Below are positions 17,811 through 26,605 of a stretch of 64,000 nt of DNA, piece after piece. Position 1 is the stretch's first letter, and each line of letters begins with the position of its first letter. Source of the stretch: Lysinibacillus louembei (GTDB taxonomy: Bacteria > Bacillota > Bacilli > Bacillales_A > Planococcaceae); contig NZ_CP137624.1 of NCBI RefSeq assembly GCF_033880585.1, positions 1,604,001 to 1,668,000 of the forward strand, in the 5' to 3' direction. The notes below the pieces were generated by a model. It did no database searches and was not told the origin of the DNA. It saw only the letters and a program-made list of their open reading frames with translations. A program made the translations under genes and the position numbers.

Positions 17811-19960
17811 AAAGAGATAGTCAATTTTATGTAGAATATAGCATCTATTACCTTATTGTTTTTCTTATTTTATGTGAGTGGCTAAAGCCGATTATGGAAC
17901 TAACCAACACAGGATACGACCATTATTTTCTAATTTTTATTGCTCTTTCACTTGCACTTGCTTTGTTGGGATTACCGTTAATCATTACATGGCTCATTAA
18001 AATAGCTTATATCGCCTTTTTTATTGTTCAAGCCTATAGCGATTATTCCATAGCTTCAACAGAGGGATTTGCATTTTTATATAGTGATTTGCAATGGAAT
18101 ATATGGCAGCTAGTGCAACGGAATTTTACAGAAGTATCAAATCCATTCCGCACATTGCTCTTTTTAATTTTAATTTGGATGCTCGTGTATTTAATACATC
18201 ATTGGATTACTGTACGTATGAGCATTTTTTATTTTTTAGCGCTAACGATTTTCTTTATCGCAATGCTCGATACATTTAGTGAATATGATGGAAAAGTGGC
18301 AATTATAAAGGTGGTATTACTTGGATTAATGCTAACAGCCTTCCTGTTCTTAAAGCGCTTCTCCACAACGATGGGCGCATTTATGCAAAGGAAATCATCC
18401 CTGTACTATTGCATACCTGTCATCTTCTTTGTTAGCTTAGTAGGCTTGATTGCTTTTATGCTACCAAAAGCGCCACCTCAATGGGCAGATCCTGTACCGT
18501 TTATTAAAGGGGTAGCAGGGGGAGGCATTGGGGGCACAGTAGAGGGGAAGGTTGGTTATGGAGAAAATGATGAAAAATTAGGCGGTGGCTTTTCTCAGGA
18601 TGATACGGTGGTTTTCCGTGCCCATGCACCAAAAAAGCAATATTGGCGCATAGAAACGAAGGATTTCTACACGACAAAAGGCTGGACTGTTGCAAATGGT
18701 AGCTATAATGAATGGGAAATCCCTTCGAATACATTATTACCACTATCCATTCCGATTGGTGAAGAGCAGTCACAGGCAGAAATATTCCCACTTACTGATC
18801 TTCCATTTATTTTACAACCATATGGCTTGCAGCGCGTATTATTTGATGGTTCCACTATTTTTACAGAGGAAACGGAAAAGCTACAAACAGTCGTACAGAA
18901 TACTATTGCTGTGCCAGAGCATTATCAGCTTATTTATAGTGAGCCTTCTTATAGCTTTACAGCATTGAAGGATGAGAATATGCCGAGAACGACTGTGAAT
19001 TCAAGGTTTTTGCAATTGCCGCATGAATTGCCAGAGCGTGTACGAGATTTAGCCGAGGAAATTACTGGAGAATATCATACGACGTATGATAAAGCGAGAG
19101 CAATTGAGCGTTACTTCCAGCAAAATGGCTTTATCTATGACACGAGAAATATTGCCTATCCGGCGCAGGAGCAGGACTATGTAGACCAATTTTTATTTGA
19201 AACGAAGCGCGGCTACTGTGATAATTTCTCTACAGCAATGGTTGTTATGCTGCGCTCTGTTGATATCCCTGCAAGATGGGTTAAAGGCTTTGTTGGCGGT
19301 GAGCAAATTGATCGTACAGATGATGGGTTACTTGTCTTTGAAGTGCAAAACAACGATGCCCATTCTTGGGTAGAAGTCTATGTCGATGGGCTTGGCTGGA
19401 TGCCATTTGAGCCAACAATTGGCTTCTCTAGCCCAGCATCTGTTGATTATGATGTAGATTTATCTGATATCGAGGACGAGCTTGTACCAGAGGAACAACG
19501 TGAGCTTGAACAGCAGCAGAAGGAAGAAATGGAGCAAGCTGTACAAAATGATCAAACAAATGAAGTAGCTACAAATCTATTCAACGAAAAAAATAGAAAA
19601 TGGCTCATTGCTTTAGCTATTGTAGTTATTGTTATTGCATATATCATGTATCGCCACCGTCGCAAGTGGCTACCGACAGTATATGTAAAAATGAATCGCC
19701 AAAAGAAGCAAAATGCAGGAAGCTTTGATTTATCGTATAGCCGTTTATTAAAGCAATTGGAGTACCAAGGCTTTAAACGTCAAAACCATCAAACACTGAA
19801 AAGCTTTGCACAAGAAGTTGATGCGCATTTTGGTACAAGTGATATGACAATTTTAACAGAAGCATATGAGCGCATGATTTACAGTGAAAATGGTGAGGAA
19901 TTAGATTTTGAACAATTGAAACAATGCTGGGAAAGTTTAATCGAGCGTGCAAGTAGTTAA
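17807..19960 (+). CDS. Membrane transglutaminase-like protein, TgpA family
   Basis: This 717-residue protein has about six N-terminal membrane helices (residues 10-220), then an extracytoplasmic domain containing a transglutaminase/protease fold. Cys471 (GYCDNFSTAM), His519 (AHSWVEVY) and Asp527 (VDGLGWMPFEPT) form the expected triad. Another membrane helix (about 596-616) and a cytosolic DUF4129-like tail follow. TgpA-type proteins are essential or envelope-related in some bacteria; the biochemical substrate is not known. The start is GTG at 17807 with GGAGG upstream. Confidence 0.85.
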   Translation: MKRDSQFYVEYSIYYLIVFLILCEWLKPIMELTNTGYDHYFLIFIALSLALALLGLPLIITWLIKIAYIAFFIVQAYSDYSIASTEGFAFLYSDLQWNIWQLVQRNFTEVSNPFRTLLFLILIWMLVYLIHHWITVRMSIFYFLALTIFFIAMLDTFSEYDGKVAIIKVVLLGLMLTAFLFLKRFSTTMGAFMQRKSSLYYCIPVIFFVSLVGLIAFMLPKAPPQWADPVPFIKGVAGGGIGGTVEGKVGYGENDEKLGGGFSQDDTVVFRAHAPKKQYWRIETKDFYTTKGWTVANGSYNEWEIPSNTLLPLSIPIGEEQSQAEIFPLTDLPFILQPYGLQRVLFDGSTIFTEETEKLQTVVQNTIAVPEHYQLIYSEPSYSFTALKDENMPRTTVNSRFLQLPHELPERVRDLAEEITGEYHTTYDKARAIERYFQQNGFIYDTRNIAYPAQEQDYVDQFLFETKRGYCDNFSTAMVVMLRSVDIPARWVKGFVGGEQIDRTDDGLLVFEVQNNDAHSWVEVYVDGLGWMPFEPTIGFSSPASVDYDVDLSDIEDELVPEEQRELEQQQKEEMEQAVQNDQTNEVATNLFNEKNRKWLIALAIVVIVIAYIMYRHRRKWLPTVYVKMNRQKKQNAGSFDLSYSRLLKQLEYQGFKRQNHQTLKSFAQEVDAHFGTSDMTILTEAYERMIYSENGEELDFEQLKQCWESLIERASS

Positions 19961-20064
19961 TATGTGTCTTATTCATAATTTTGTTATATCTATCTTTATG
20001 TTTATGCTGAAAAAGAGCAGGAAAAAGGGTAGAATAAATAGCATTAAGAGGAGGTTGTATCAAC

Positions 20065-21369
20065 TTGAAGCAAGACAACATTTTAGTATTAGATTTGGGC
20101 AGCAGTGAGAACACGACGATTGCACGTTGGATTCGCGATTTAGGTGTGTATAGCGAGATTCATCCACACGATATTACTGCACAAAATATTGAAGATTTAA
20201 AAACAGTAAAAGGTATTATTTTGAATGGTGGAAAAAATAATATCGTGGATGGCGAAGCGATCAACGTATTAGATGAGATTTACACATTAAATATTCCAGT
20301 AATGAGCGTTAACCACCCATCAGCAAAAGCATCGAAAACGCTAGAAGCATGGCCACACGAAGAAGAAACGAAAGCTCTTTTAAAGGACTTCGTTTTCAAT
20401 ACATGTCAAGCGGAAGCAAACTGGAACATGAAAAACTTCATCGAAGACCAAATTGCGTTAGTGCGCAAGCAAGTAGGGGATAAAAAAGTACTTTTAGCCC
20501 TTTCGGGAGGCGTCGATTCATCCGTTGTTGCTGCATTATTAATTAAAGCGATTGGCAAGCAATTAGTTTGCGTGCATGTGAATCATGGCTTGATGCGTAA
20601 AAACGAATCTGAAGGCGTTATCGCAATGTTTGAAAAAGACCTTGAAGAAAACCTAATTTACGTAGATGCAAGCGAGCGCTTCTTAGGCAAGCTAAAAGGG
20701 GTAAGCGAGCCAGAGGAAAAACGCAAAATTATCGGTAATGAATTTATTCGTGTGTTTGAGGAAGAGGCACGTAAACTGGAAGGAATCGATTTCCTAGCAC
20801 AAGGAACGATCTATCCAGATATCGTAGAATCAGGCACGAAAACACATAAAGTTGTAAAATCACATCACAATGTTGGTGGACTTCCAGAAGACTTACAATT
20901 TGAATTGGTGGAGCCATTATTCCAGTTATTTAAAGATGAGGTGCGTGCATGTGGCGTAGAGCTTGGTTTACCGCATGATATGGTTTACCGTCAACCATTC
21001 CCAGGTCCGGGTCTTGGTGTGCGCTGCCTAGGTGAAATTGAAATTGATCGTCTTGAAGCAGTACGTGAATCAGATGCGATTTTACGTGAAGAATTTGCAC
21101 TTGCAGGCTTAGACCAAAAAGTGTGGCAATACTTCACAGTTGTACCAAACTTCAAATCTGTTGGTGTGCGCAACAATGAACGCACATATGAATACCCAGT
21201 TATTATTCGTGCAGTGAATACAGTAGATGCGATGACAGCAACAGTTGAGCAAATCGACTGGCCAATCCTTCTAAAAATTACTGACCGTATCATTAACGAA
21301 GTGAAAAACGTCAATCGTGTCTGCTACGACCTGTCTCCAAAGCCAGGCGGCACGATTGAGTGGGAATAA
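20065..21369 (+). CDS. GMP synthetase paralogue with a degenerate glutaminase domain
   Basis: This 434-residue protein is clearly related to GuaA but about 80 residues shorter. Residues 1-110 keep the first half of the class I glutamine amidotransferase fold, but the nucleophile loop GICYGMQ is replaced by VMSVNHPS and the FHPE His/Glu motif is deleted, so glutaminase activity should be absent. From residue 140 on, the ATP pyrophosphatase half looks intact: SGGVDSS (147-153), [12 protein letters not shown] and [16 protein letters not shown]. In the XMP-binding end, GVMGDGRTY of the neighbouring GuaA is GVRNNERTY and [10 protein letters not shown] is PKPGGTIEWE. It starts at TTG with AGAGGAGG upstream. 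It may be an ammonia-dependent GMP synthetase, an enzyme on another nucleotide, or a regulatory relic. Confidence 0.85.
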   Translation: MKQDNILVLDLGSSENTTIARWIRDLGVYSEIHPHDITAQNIEDLKTVKGIILNGGKNNIVDGEAINVLDEIYTLNIPVMSVNHPSAKASKTLEAWPHEEETKALLKDFVFNTCQAEANWNMKNFIEDQIALVRKQVGDKKVLLALSGGVDSSVVAALLIKAIGKQLVCVHVNHGLMRKNESEGVIAMFEKDLEENLIYVDASERFLGKLKGVSEPEEKRKIIGNEFIRVFEEEARKLEGIDFLAQGTIYPDIVESGTKTHKVVKSHHNVGGLPEDLQFELVEPLFQLFKDEVRACGVELGLPHDMVYRQPFPGPGLGVRCLGEIEIDRLEAVRESDAILREEFALAGLDQKVWQYFTVVPNFKSVGVRNNERTYEYPVIIRAVNTVDAMTATVEQIDWPILLKITDRIINEVKNVNRVCYDLSPKPGGTIEWE

Positions 21370-21375
21370 TTTTAA

Positions 21376-21413
21376 GCAAAAAGCTAGTCTGATTTTTTCA
21401 GACTAGCTTTTCA
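21376..21413. terminator. Bidirectional terminator between the guaA paralogue and the membrane-protein operon
   Basis: AAAAGCTAGTCTGA pairs perfectly with TCAGACTAGCTTTT around a T-rich loop. The end of the convergent membrane-protein gene lies inside the stem. Confidence 0.9.
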
Positions 21414-21945
21414 TTTCTCTATTGAGCATAAAAAATAAGTAAACTACCCCAAGCTCTACAATTAACGGGATAAAAATAATGTTTAAACGGAAGAAAATGA
21501 TACTTATCACAATAGCTACACAAATAAAAAGTGAACTATAGCGGTAACTTTTAGATTGATAAAAGAATGAATATGGTAATAAATGTGCACCATAAATAAT
21601 TGCATATGCTGGTAAAACCCACATAGGTGCTTTCATTAATAGAACAATACAAATAAGTAAATATAAAATCTGATTGTTTGTTGCAATTAATAGCCCATTA
21701 ATCAATGGATTGTCCTTATAAAATAAATTAACATTTACGATTTTGGCACAAAGAATCGAAACAGGAAATAGCAGTGCACCACAAGATAAAACGCCAATAT
21801 TTTTAATCATTATATCTAAAGGCAGCAGCGTGATAATTGTGATAACTACCCAAATAAATAGCGAGGCCATTATAAAGGGAAGTCCCTTCTTTTGTTTCTG
21901 TGCAATATCATGTAATAATACTTGTAAGCTTGTATCGAGGTTCAT
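21403..21945 (-). CDS. Hypothetical polytopic membrane protein
   Basis: This 180-residue protein has about five membrane helices. The N-terminal motif QKQKKGLPFIMASLFIWVV resembles the DUF7010 group of small membrane proteins, though I cannot confirm that. It is third in an operon after a LytTR regulator and a DUF3021 protein. In comparable LytTR/membrane-inhibitor pairs the downstream genes are the regulon. Function unknown. Confidence 0.65.
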   Translation of the reverse strand: MNLDTSLQVLLHDIAQKQKKGLPFIMASLFIWVVITIITLLPLDIMIKNIGVLSCGALLFPVSILCAKIVNVNLFYKDNPLINGLLIATNNQILYLLICIVLLMKAPMWVLPAYAIIYGAHLLPYSFFYQSKSYRYSSLFICVAIVISIIFFRLNIIFIPLIVELGVVYLFFMLNREMKS

Positions 21946-21956
21946 GTTCCGTCTCC

Positions 21957-22373
21957 TTAATGTTCTAGCGACCTATTCAAACTCTCCGCTAGTTTTTTAT
22001 TTCCATATTTTGAGAAAAAATAAAATCCAATAATATGACCAATTAATGTTATTGCTAAAATGAGCAATAAATAAGGTTTAATAAAATCAAATGCTTGCAG
22101 TGAAAACAGATAAACACTTGCTATACTGCAGGAAAAATTCAAAAAAGTGCTGATGGCAATTTTAGCTGTTACTTTTAATGTAGAGTAATTCCATAAATAA
22201 GGGTAAGCAATACCGAAAACAATTCCCATCAGAACGCTAATACCAATTAAATTCCAAACATAAAGAAAGGGAACAAATTCTTCATGAAGATGAAAAATAG
22301 TTATTAAAAAAACAATCCAAACCATACTCAAAAATGAAACATATAAAAAGCTGTTTTTTAAGTTTTTGATCAT
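21957..22373 (-). CDS. DUF3021 family membrane protein, partner of the LytTR regulator
   Basis: This 138-residue protein has four predicted membrane helices, the DUF3021 pattern. It overlaps the LytTR gene by 4 bp. In streptococci, cognate membrane proteins of stand-alone LytTR regulators (HdrM/BrsM type) hold the regulator inactive; by analogy this protein probably restrains its upstream partner. The inducing signal is unknown. Confidence 0.75.
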   Translation of the reverse strand: MIKNLKNSFLYVSFLSMVWIVFLITIFHLHEEFVPFLYVWNLIGISVLMGIVFGIAYPYLWNYSTLKVTAKIAISTFLNFSCSIASVYLFSLQAFDFIKPYLLLILAITLIGHIIGFYFFSKYGNKKLAESLNRSLEH

Positions 22374-22810
22374 AGCAACTTCTCCTTAATAAATTTTGCA
22401 TAATGTCTACTAACGACATATTTATTTTGCTGCTTTGTAATAACTTCCAATCTAGCGTGACTTCCTGAAGCAAATGAATGTATTTGATTTAAATTTAAAA
22501 TCATGGAATTGTTAATTCTAACTAACCCGAATGGTTCCAAATAAGATAATTCCTTCAAAATTTTATTCAGCAATAGCTGTGTACCATCTAGTAAGAAGAT
22601 TTTAGTGAAATGACCAGATGCTTCAATTACTTCGATATTACCCACTTCAATCATCACCTGACGATTTGTTTTGAAGTCTGTTGCGTTTAATGTAATGGAT
22701 TGAAAAAAGCGTTGTTCAAATGTTGATAGCAATTCTTTATTCGATGGATTACTAATAATCTCAATTTCAGAGGCTGGCTGATTGCTTTTCCAAATATAGC
22801 TGAATTTCAT
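22370..22810 (-). CDS. LytTR-family DNA-binding regulator without receiver domain
   Basis: In this 146-residue protein the C-terminal ~100 residues form a LytTR DNA-binding domain (VGNIEVIEASGHFTKIFLLD, then LVRINNSMILNLNQIHSF and HARLEVITKQQNKYVVSR). The first ~45 residues are a short extension with no receiver Asp, so activity is not phosphorylation-dependent. First gene of a three-gene operon with a DUF3021 membrane protein. A pair of direct repeats 21 bp apart lies upstream and may be its own binding site. Confidence 0.88.
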   Translation of the reverse strand: MKFSYIWKSNQPASEIEIISNPSNKELLSTFEQRFFQSITLNATDFKTNRQVMIEVGNIEVIEASGHFTKIFLLDGTQLLLNKILKELSYLEPFGLVRINNSMILNLNQIHSFASGSHARLEVITKQQNKYVVSRHYAKFIKEKLL

Positions 22811-22871
22811 GTTGTTCTCCTTTCTGTTTTCATCGTAGCAATCCTCTTCAGAACTTACGATAAGTTTTCGT

Positions 22872-22902
22872 TTTGTTGCAAAAAAAGTAGACTTTGTTAC
22901 AA
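22872..22902 (-). promoter_or_regulatory. Direct repeats spaced 21 bp: candidate LytTR binding site
   Basis: TTTGTTGCAA (22872-22881) and TTTGTTACAA (22893-22902) are direct repeats with starts exactly 21 bp apart, about two helical turns. This is the arrangement LytTR dimers recognise. They lie 61-92 bp upstream of the LytTR start codon and also face the guaA promoter region. Confidence 0.55.
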
Positions 22903-22936
22903 CATTACACCATCTAAAAAGCCAAAGTGTATTTAA

Positions 22937-22966
22937 TTGTAAAGTGAATTAAAAAAAGAATATTCT
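22937..22966 (+). promoter_or_regulatory. Candidate guaA promoter
   Basis: TTGTAA (22937-22942) and TATTCT (22961-22966) are separated by 18 bp. This would give a leader of about 150 nt before the guaA start codon. Confidence 0.4.
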
Positions 22967-23047
22967 ATCAATTTTACTAGTAGTTGATTTTCTTTTTCGC
23001 AACGTTTAAAATTTAAAAAATAAAATGTAGTGTACTGGTGATACTAT

Positions 23048-23081
23048 AAACGCGTAGAAAGCATAATTTCCACGCGTTTTT
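23048..23081 (+). terminator. Terminator-like hairpin in the guaA leader (possible attenuator)
   Basis: AAACGCGT-a-GAAA pairs with TTTC-c-ACGCGTTT, followed by TTTT, only 44 bp before the guaA start codon. There is no gene upstream on this strand for it to terminate except the guaA transcript itself. A weaker hairpin, ATCAA...TTGAT, lies earlier in the leader. No purine aptamer is recognisable. Confidence 0.65.
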
Positions 23082-23124
23082 CGTGGTTGTAGACTGCATT
23101 AATACATTAGAAGAGGTGAAAGTT

Positions 23125-24675
23125 GTGGCAACTCCTTTATTAAAAGAGCAAGAAAAGATTGTCGTTCTTGATTTCGGAAGTCAATTTAATCAATTAATTA
23201 CGCGTCGCATTCGTGAATTTGGTGTGTTCTCAGAATTACATCCACATACAGTAACAGCGCAAGAAATTAAAGAAATGAACGCTGTAGGTATCGTATTTTC
23301 AGGCGGCCCAAATTCAGTTTATGATGACCAAGCATTCAAAGTAGACCCAGCTATTTTTGACTTAGGCTTACCGATTTTCGGGATTTGCTACGGCATGCAA
23401 TTAATGGCCCATACACAAGGTGGGAAAGTAGAAAGCGCAGAGACACGTGAATACGGCAAAGCAGAAATTAATGTAGTGACAGAGGGCAAATTATTCGGTG
23501 ATTTACCGAAAGAGCAAGTAGTATGGATGAGCCATGGTGACCACGTAACAGAAGTACCAGCAGGCTTTGAAATCATTGCAACAAGCCCAGCATGTCCAAT
23601 TGCGGCTATGGCGAACGTAGAGCGCAAACTTTATGCAGTACAATTCCACCCCGAAGTACGTCACTCTGTATACGGCAATGACTTACTGAAAAATTTCGTG
23701 TTTGATATTTGTAACGCAAAGGGCGATTGGTCGATGGCAAACTTCATCGATATGGAAATTGCAAAAATTCGCGAGCAAGTCGGCGATAAGCAAGTTCTTT
23801 GTGCACTATCAGGCGGCGTAGATTCTTCAGTAGTAGCTGTATTAATCCACAAAGCAATCGGCGATCAACTAACATGTATGTTCGTAGACCACAACTTAAA
23901 CCGTAAAGGCGAAGTCGAGCAAGTGATGAAAACTTTCACTGAAGATTTCGATATGAAAGTCATCAAAATCGATGCACGTGAACGCTTTATGAACAAGCTA
24001 AAAGGCGTATCAGATCCAGAACAAAAACGCAAAATTATTGGCAATGAATTCATCTATGTATTCGACGAAGAATCAGCAAAGCTAGAGGACATGGACTTCT
24101 TAGCACAGGGCACTCTGTACACAGACATCATCGAATCAGGCACAGCAACAGCCCAAACAATTAAATCGCACCACAATGTAGGCGGATTACCAGAAGATAT
24201 GAAGTTCCAACTAATCGAGCCATTAAATACACTATTTAAAGATGAGGTACGTGCACTAGGCTTAGAGCTAGGCCTTCCAGAAGCAGTCGTATGGCGTCAA
24301 CCATTCCCAGGTCCAGGCTTAGGTATCCGTGTACTTGGCGAAGTAACAGAGGAAAAATTAGAAATCGTACGTGAAGCTGACTACATTTTACGTGAAGAAA
24401 TCAAAAATGCAGGTTTAGAGCGCGACATTTGGCAATACTTCGCAGTCCTACCAGATATCCGTTCAGTAGGCGTAATGGGCGATGGCCGTACATACGACTA
24501 TGCAATCGGCATCCGCGGCGTAACATCCATTGACGGCATGACATCAGACTGGGCGCGCATCCCATACGATGTGCTAGAGAAAATTTCAGTACGCATTGTC
24601 AATGAAGTAACAGGCGTTAACCGTGTGCTGTATGATATTACATCGAAGCCACCTGCGACGATTGAGTGGGAGTAG
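23125..24675 (+). CDS. guaA: GMP synthase (glutamine-hydrolysing)
   Basis: This 516-residue two-domain enzyme has a glutaminase domain with Cys88 (GICYGMQ) and His175/Glu177 (FHPE), then the ATP pyrophosphatase with SGGVDSS (229-235), and a C-terminal dimerisation domain ending [10 protein letters not shown]. It aminates XMP to GMP using glutamine and ATP. The GTG at 23125, with AGAGGTG upstream, gives the usual length; the frame continues to 23083 but that part would begin inside the leader hairpin. Its 3' end is the integration site of the downstream island. Confidence 0.96.
   Translation: MATPLLKEQEKIVVLDFGSQFNQLITRRIREFGVFSELHPHTVTAQEIKEMNAVGIVFSGGPNSVYDDQAFKVDPAIFDLGLPIFGICYGMQLMAHTQGGKVESAETREYGKAEINVVTEGKLFGDLPKEQVVWMSHGDHVTEVPAGFEIIATSPACPIAAMANVERKLYAVQFHPEVRHSVYGNDLLKNFVFDICNAKGDWSMANFIDMEIAKIREQVGDKQVLCALSGGVDSSVVAVLIHKAIGDQLTCMFVDHNLNRKGEVEQVMKTFTEDFDMKVIKIDARERFMNKLKGVSDPEQKRKIIGNEFIYVFDEESAKLEDMDFLAQGTLYTDIIESGTATAQTIKSHHNVGGLPEDMKFQLIEPLNTLFKDEVRALGLELGLPEAVVWRQPFPGPGLGIRVLGEVTEEKLEIVREADYILREEIKNAGLERDIWQYFAVLPDIRSVGVMGDGRTYDYAIGIRGVTSIDGMTSDWARIPYDVLEKISVRIVNEVTGVNRVLYDITSKPPATIEWE
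24661..24671. repeat. attL-like core at the guaA 3' end
   Basis: ATTGAGTGGGA, encoding the IEWE end of GuaA, recurs at 40240-40250 beyond the island and next to another integrase remnant. It also occurs at 21355-21365 in the guaA paralogue. GuaA 3' ends are a known target of tyrosine integrases. The true crossover length is not known. Confidence 0.6.
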
Positions 24676-24682
24676 TTGTAGT

Positions 24683-24732
24683 AGAGCTAGAAACCTTTGT
24701 GTATCAAGGGTTTTTGGCTCTTTTTTATTTTT
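24683..24732 (+). terminator. Intrinsic terminator after guaA
   Basis: GAGCtaGAAACCTT pairs with AAGGGTTTttGGCTC, followed by a long T-run. It lies between the guaA end and the end of the integrase gene. A related hairpin follows the second att-like copy at 40258. Confidence 0.75.
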
Positions 24733-24742
24733 CATTGCACTT

Positions 24743-25933
24743 TTATTGCACTTTTTGTTTCTGCTTTCCTAAATAGTCCACAGTAAATTGATTTTTAGGG
24801 GAGGAATCATAGTTTTGCTTTGTCTCCTTAAAGGAGATGATCCCATTTAATTTGTTAGCTACTTCAAAATTACTGTTAGGATAAAGATGTCCATATGTTC
24901 CCAAAGTAGTTTCGATATCTTCATGTCCTAGACGATCTTTAATAATGAGCGGGTTTTCTCCCATACTGATTAACAAGGAAGCATGAGAGTGACGCAGCCC
25001 ATGAATTCTGATACGATGAATACCAGCCAACTTGGCATAGCGTTCAATAGCATATGCTAGCGTATGTTTTTGCGTAGGAATACCATTGTAGCTCATCACA
25101 AAGTCGGTCTTAATCAGACTTTGTTGCACATTTTTCCATTCAGTTAAAACATTCAATGTACATTTATCTAATACAATGTGTCTAACACTTGCTTTTGTTT
25201 TTGGTTCAACAAATCTGTAATTGGTTTGGTTCTTGTAATAAAGATTTTTGTTGATGGTTAGTACTCCTGAATCAAAATCAACATCCTCCCATTGAATGGC
25301 GGTAGCTTCTCCGATTCGCATTCCAGTCATAAACAAGAACCATAAAGAAACAAAAAGGAAATGTTGATAGTAATCCTTTTTATAAATGAAAGAGATTACT
25401 TTTTCAAATTCTTCTTTTGTCCAGAATTCAATTTTTGTTTTTTGTTTTTTTACATTTCCAATAATCTTAGAAGGATTTGTCGCTGTAATGCCTAGTACAA
25501 TTGCTCTATCCATTGCGACAGAGAATAATCCTTGAACCGCTCTTACATATGAAGGCTTAAGTTTTTTTGATAACTTCAACTGCCAATTCTGCACATGAAT
25601 TGGTTCAATATCATCTACTGCTAATTTATAAAAATAAGGGAAATGTTTTTTTACAGTCGGTAATCGGTTATCATAAGTTCTAAGCTTTACTCTTGTTTTA
25701 TACCAAGGTAGAAAAATATCTAAGATATAATGTTCAAACATCATTTTATCTTTAGTATCGCTTAGATCTTCTGGATTCATTAATATTAATTTTGAATATT
25801 CTTCTCTTGCTTCTTTTTTAGTTTTGAAACCACTACGGTATTTCTGAATCTTCTTTCCTTTAGAGTCATAACCTAGATTAGCACGAAAATAGTAAGTACC
25901 ATTTTTAGCTTTTTTAATGGGGTCTTTAGACAT
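24743..25933 (-). CDS. Tyrosine recombinase / phage-type integrase
   Basis: This 396-residue integrase has an N-terminal AP2-like arm-binding domain (GTYYFRANLGYDSKGKKIQK), a SAM-like core-binding domain (about residues 62-165) and a catalytic domain. The catalytic residues are Arg in MTGMRIGEA, HGLRHSH (His-x-x-Arg), LGHEDIETTLGTYGHLY (His and the nucleophile Tyr). It appears intact and points towards the guaA end, ending 68 bp from it. Two other, broken copies of this gene type lie at 36.3 and 40.3 kb. Confidence 0.93.
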   Translation of the reverse strand: MSKDPIKKAKNGTYYFRANLGYDSKGKKIQKYRSGFKTKKEAREEYSKLILMNPEDLSDTKDKMMFEHYILDIFLPWYKTRVKLRTYDNRLPTVKKHFPYFYKLAVDDIEPIHVQNWQLKLSKKLKPSYVRAVQGLFSVAMDRAIVLGITATNPSKIIGNVKKQKTKIEFWTKEEFEKVISFIYKKDYYQHFLFVSLWFLFMTGMRIGEATAIQWEDVDFDSGVLTINKNLYYKNQTNYRFVEPKTKASVRHIVLDKCTLNVLTEWKNVQQSLIKTDFVMSYNGIPTQKHTLAYAIERYAKLAGIHRIRIHGLRHSHASLLISMGENPLIIKDRLGHEDIETTLGTYGHLYPNSNFEVANKLNGIISFKETKQNYDSSPKNQFTVDYLGKQKQKVQ

Positions 25934-25959
25934 AGTTTTTACTCCTTACCGTGCAAAAA

Positions 25960-26160
25960 CTAATCAGACCTGTTGTCATCCGAAAAATTGATCCCAAGAA
26001 TTTCTTCTACAGCTTCACGAGGGACTCTATCTAGCTTTCTAGACTCATAGTAGGAATGCCCCTTTGTAACCATTAATTCTTTTGCTTTTTTAATGATATC
26101 CGCTGAAAAAGAAGTTCCATATCCTAGCTCAATTAAGTCTTTTTTAGTGACCGTTATCAT
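25960..26160 (-). CDS. DUF3173 family protein (excisionase-position gene)
   Basis: This 66-residue protein opens MITVTKKDLIELGYG and contains RKLDRVPREAVEEILG, the DUF3173 pattern found just upstream of integrases in many Firmicute conjugative elements. It probably binds DNA and directs excision, as Xis does in Tn916; this is inferred from position and size. It lies 26 bp upstream of the integrase gene. Confidence 0.85.
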   Translation of the reverse strand: MITVTKKDLIELGYGTSFSADIIKKAKELMVTKGHSYYESRKLDRVPREAVEEILGINFSDDNRSD

Positions 26161-26280
26161 CGATACTCCTTTCCACTATAGGCTAGGGAAAACTCAAATA
26201 TTCGCCTATAATTATAACGCACAATTTAAAATAATTGAATTTTAAGATGCATCTAAAGTAAAAACTTTAGATGGTGGTAT

Positions 26281-26600
26281 GAACTACAACTTCTCCCAAA
26301 TCAAATGATGAATAAGCAATCGAACAGCTTTGGTTAAGCTCACGGGAATTTCACCCCCGCATGGTTCGCATGCAGCTATACCCATTGCCTGCGGCACTCT
26401 AAACGCTCGGGCTGTGGCTGTACAGGAGTATCATTATCTCGATAGAGAAGTCATGGCAGTGACTTGTCCAAAAGACACTTACGGATCACTGAAAAGAATC
26501 GCTAGTTTTGCATTATCTACAAAGTCATGGCGTATCAGTCCGTCAGCTCAATCTCTACCGAAACGTATTCGATTACTTTTTATTTAGTTGTCAAAGAACA
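26281..26600 (-). ncRNA. Candidate structured RNA or leader within the integrative element
   Basis: This 550-bp gap between the Orf8-like and DUF3173 genes has no credible gene but is rich in short perfect hairpins: AGCTT/AAGCT (about 26327-26341), GGG-AATTTCA-CCC, GCATG-GTTCG-CATGC (about 26359-26373) and CTGTACAG. It is also visibly more GC-rich than its flanks. On the minus strand it would be transcribed into DUF3173 and int, with a TTGACA at 26594-26589. I do not recognise an RNA family. It might instead be a recombination or accessory DNA site. Confidence 0.35.
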
Positions 26601-26605
26601 TTGGC

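Noticed and set aside
22811-23124. Guanine riboswitch before guaA
   Set aside because: None of the conserved purine-aptamer segments (TATA...GG, TCTACC, CCGTAAA, GACTA) is present. Only a terminator-like hairpin is seen.
26359-26373. tRNA-like T-arm (GGTTCG) in the element's hairpin-rich segment
   Set aside because: No matching acceptor, D or anticodon arms could be drawn around it.
26330-26587. Plus-strand 85-codon frame starting MVKLTGISPPHGSHAAIPIA
   Set aside because: It has no ribosome site and no recognisable family, and overlaps the hairpin-rich segment. It is better explained as an accidental frame in a structured non-coding region.
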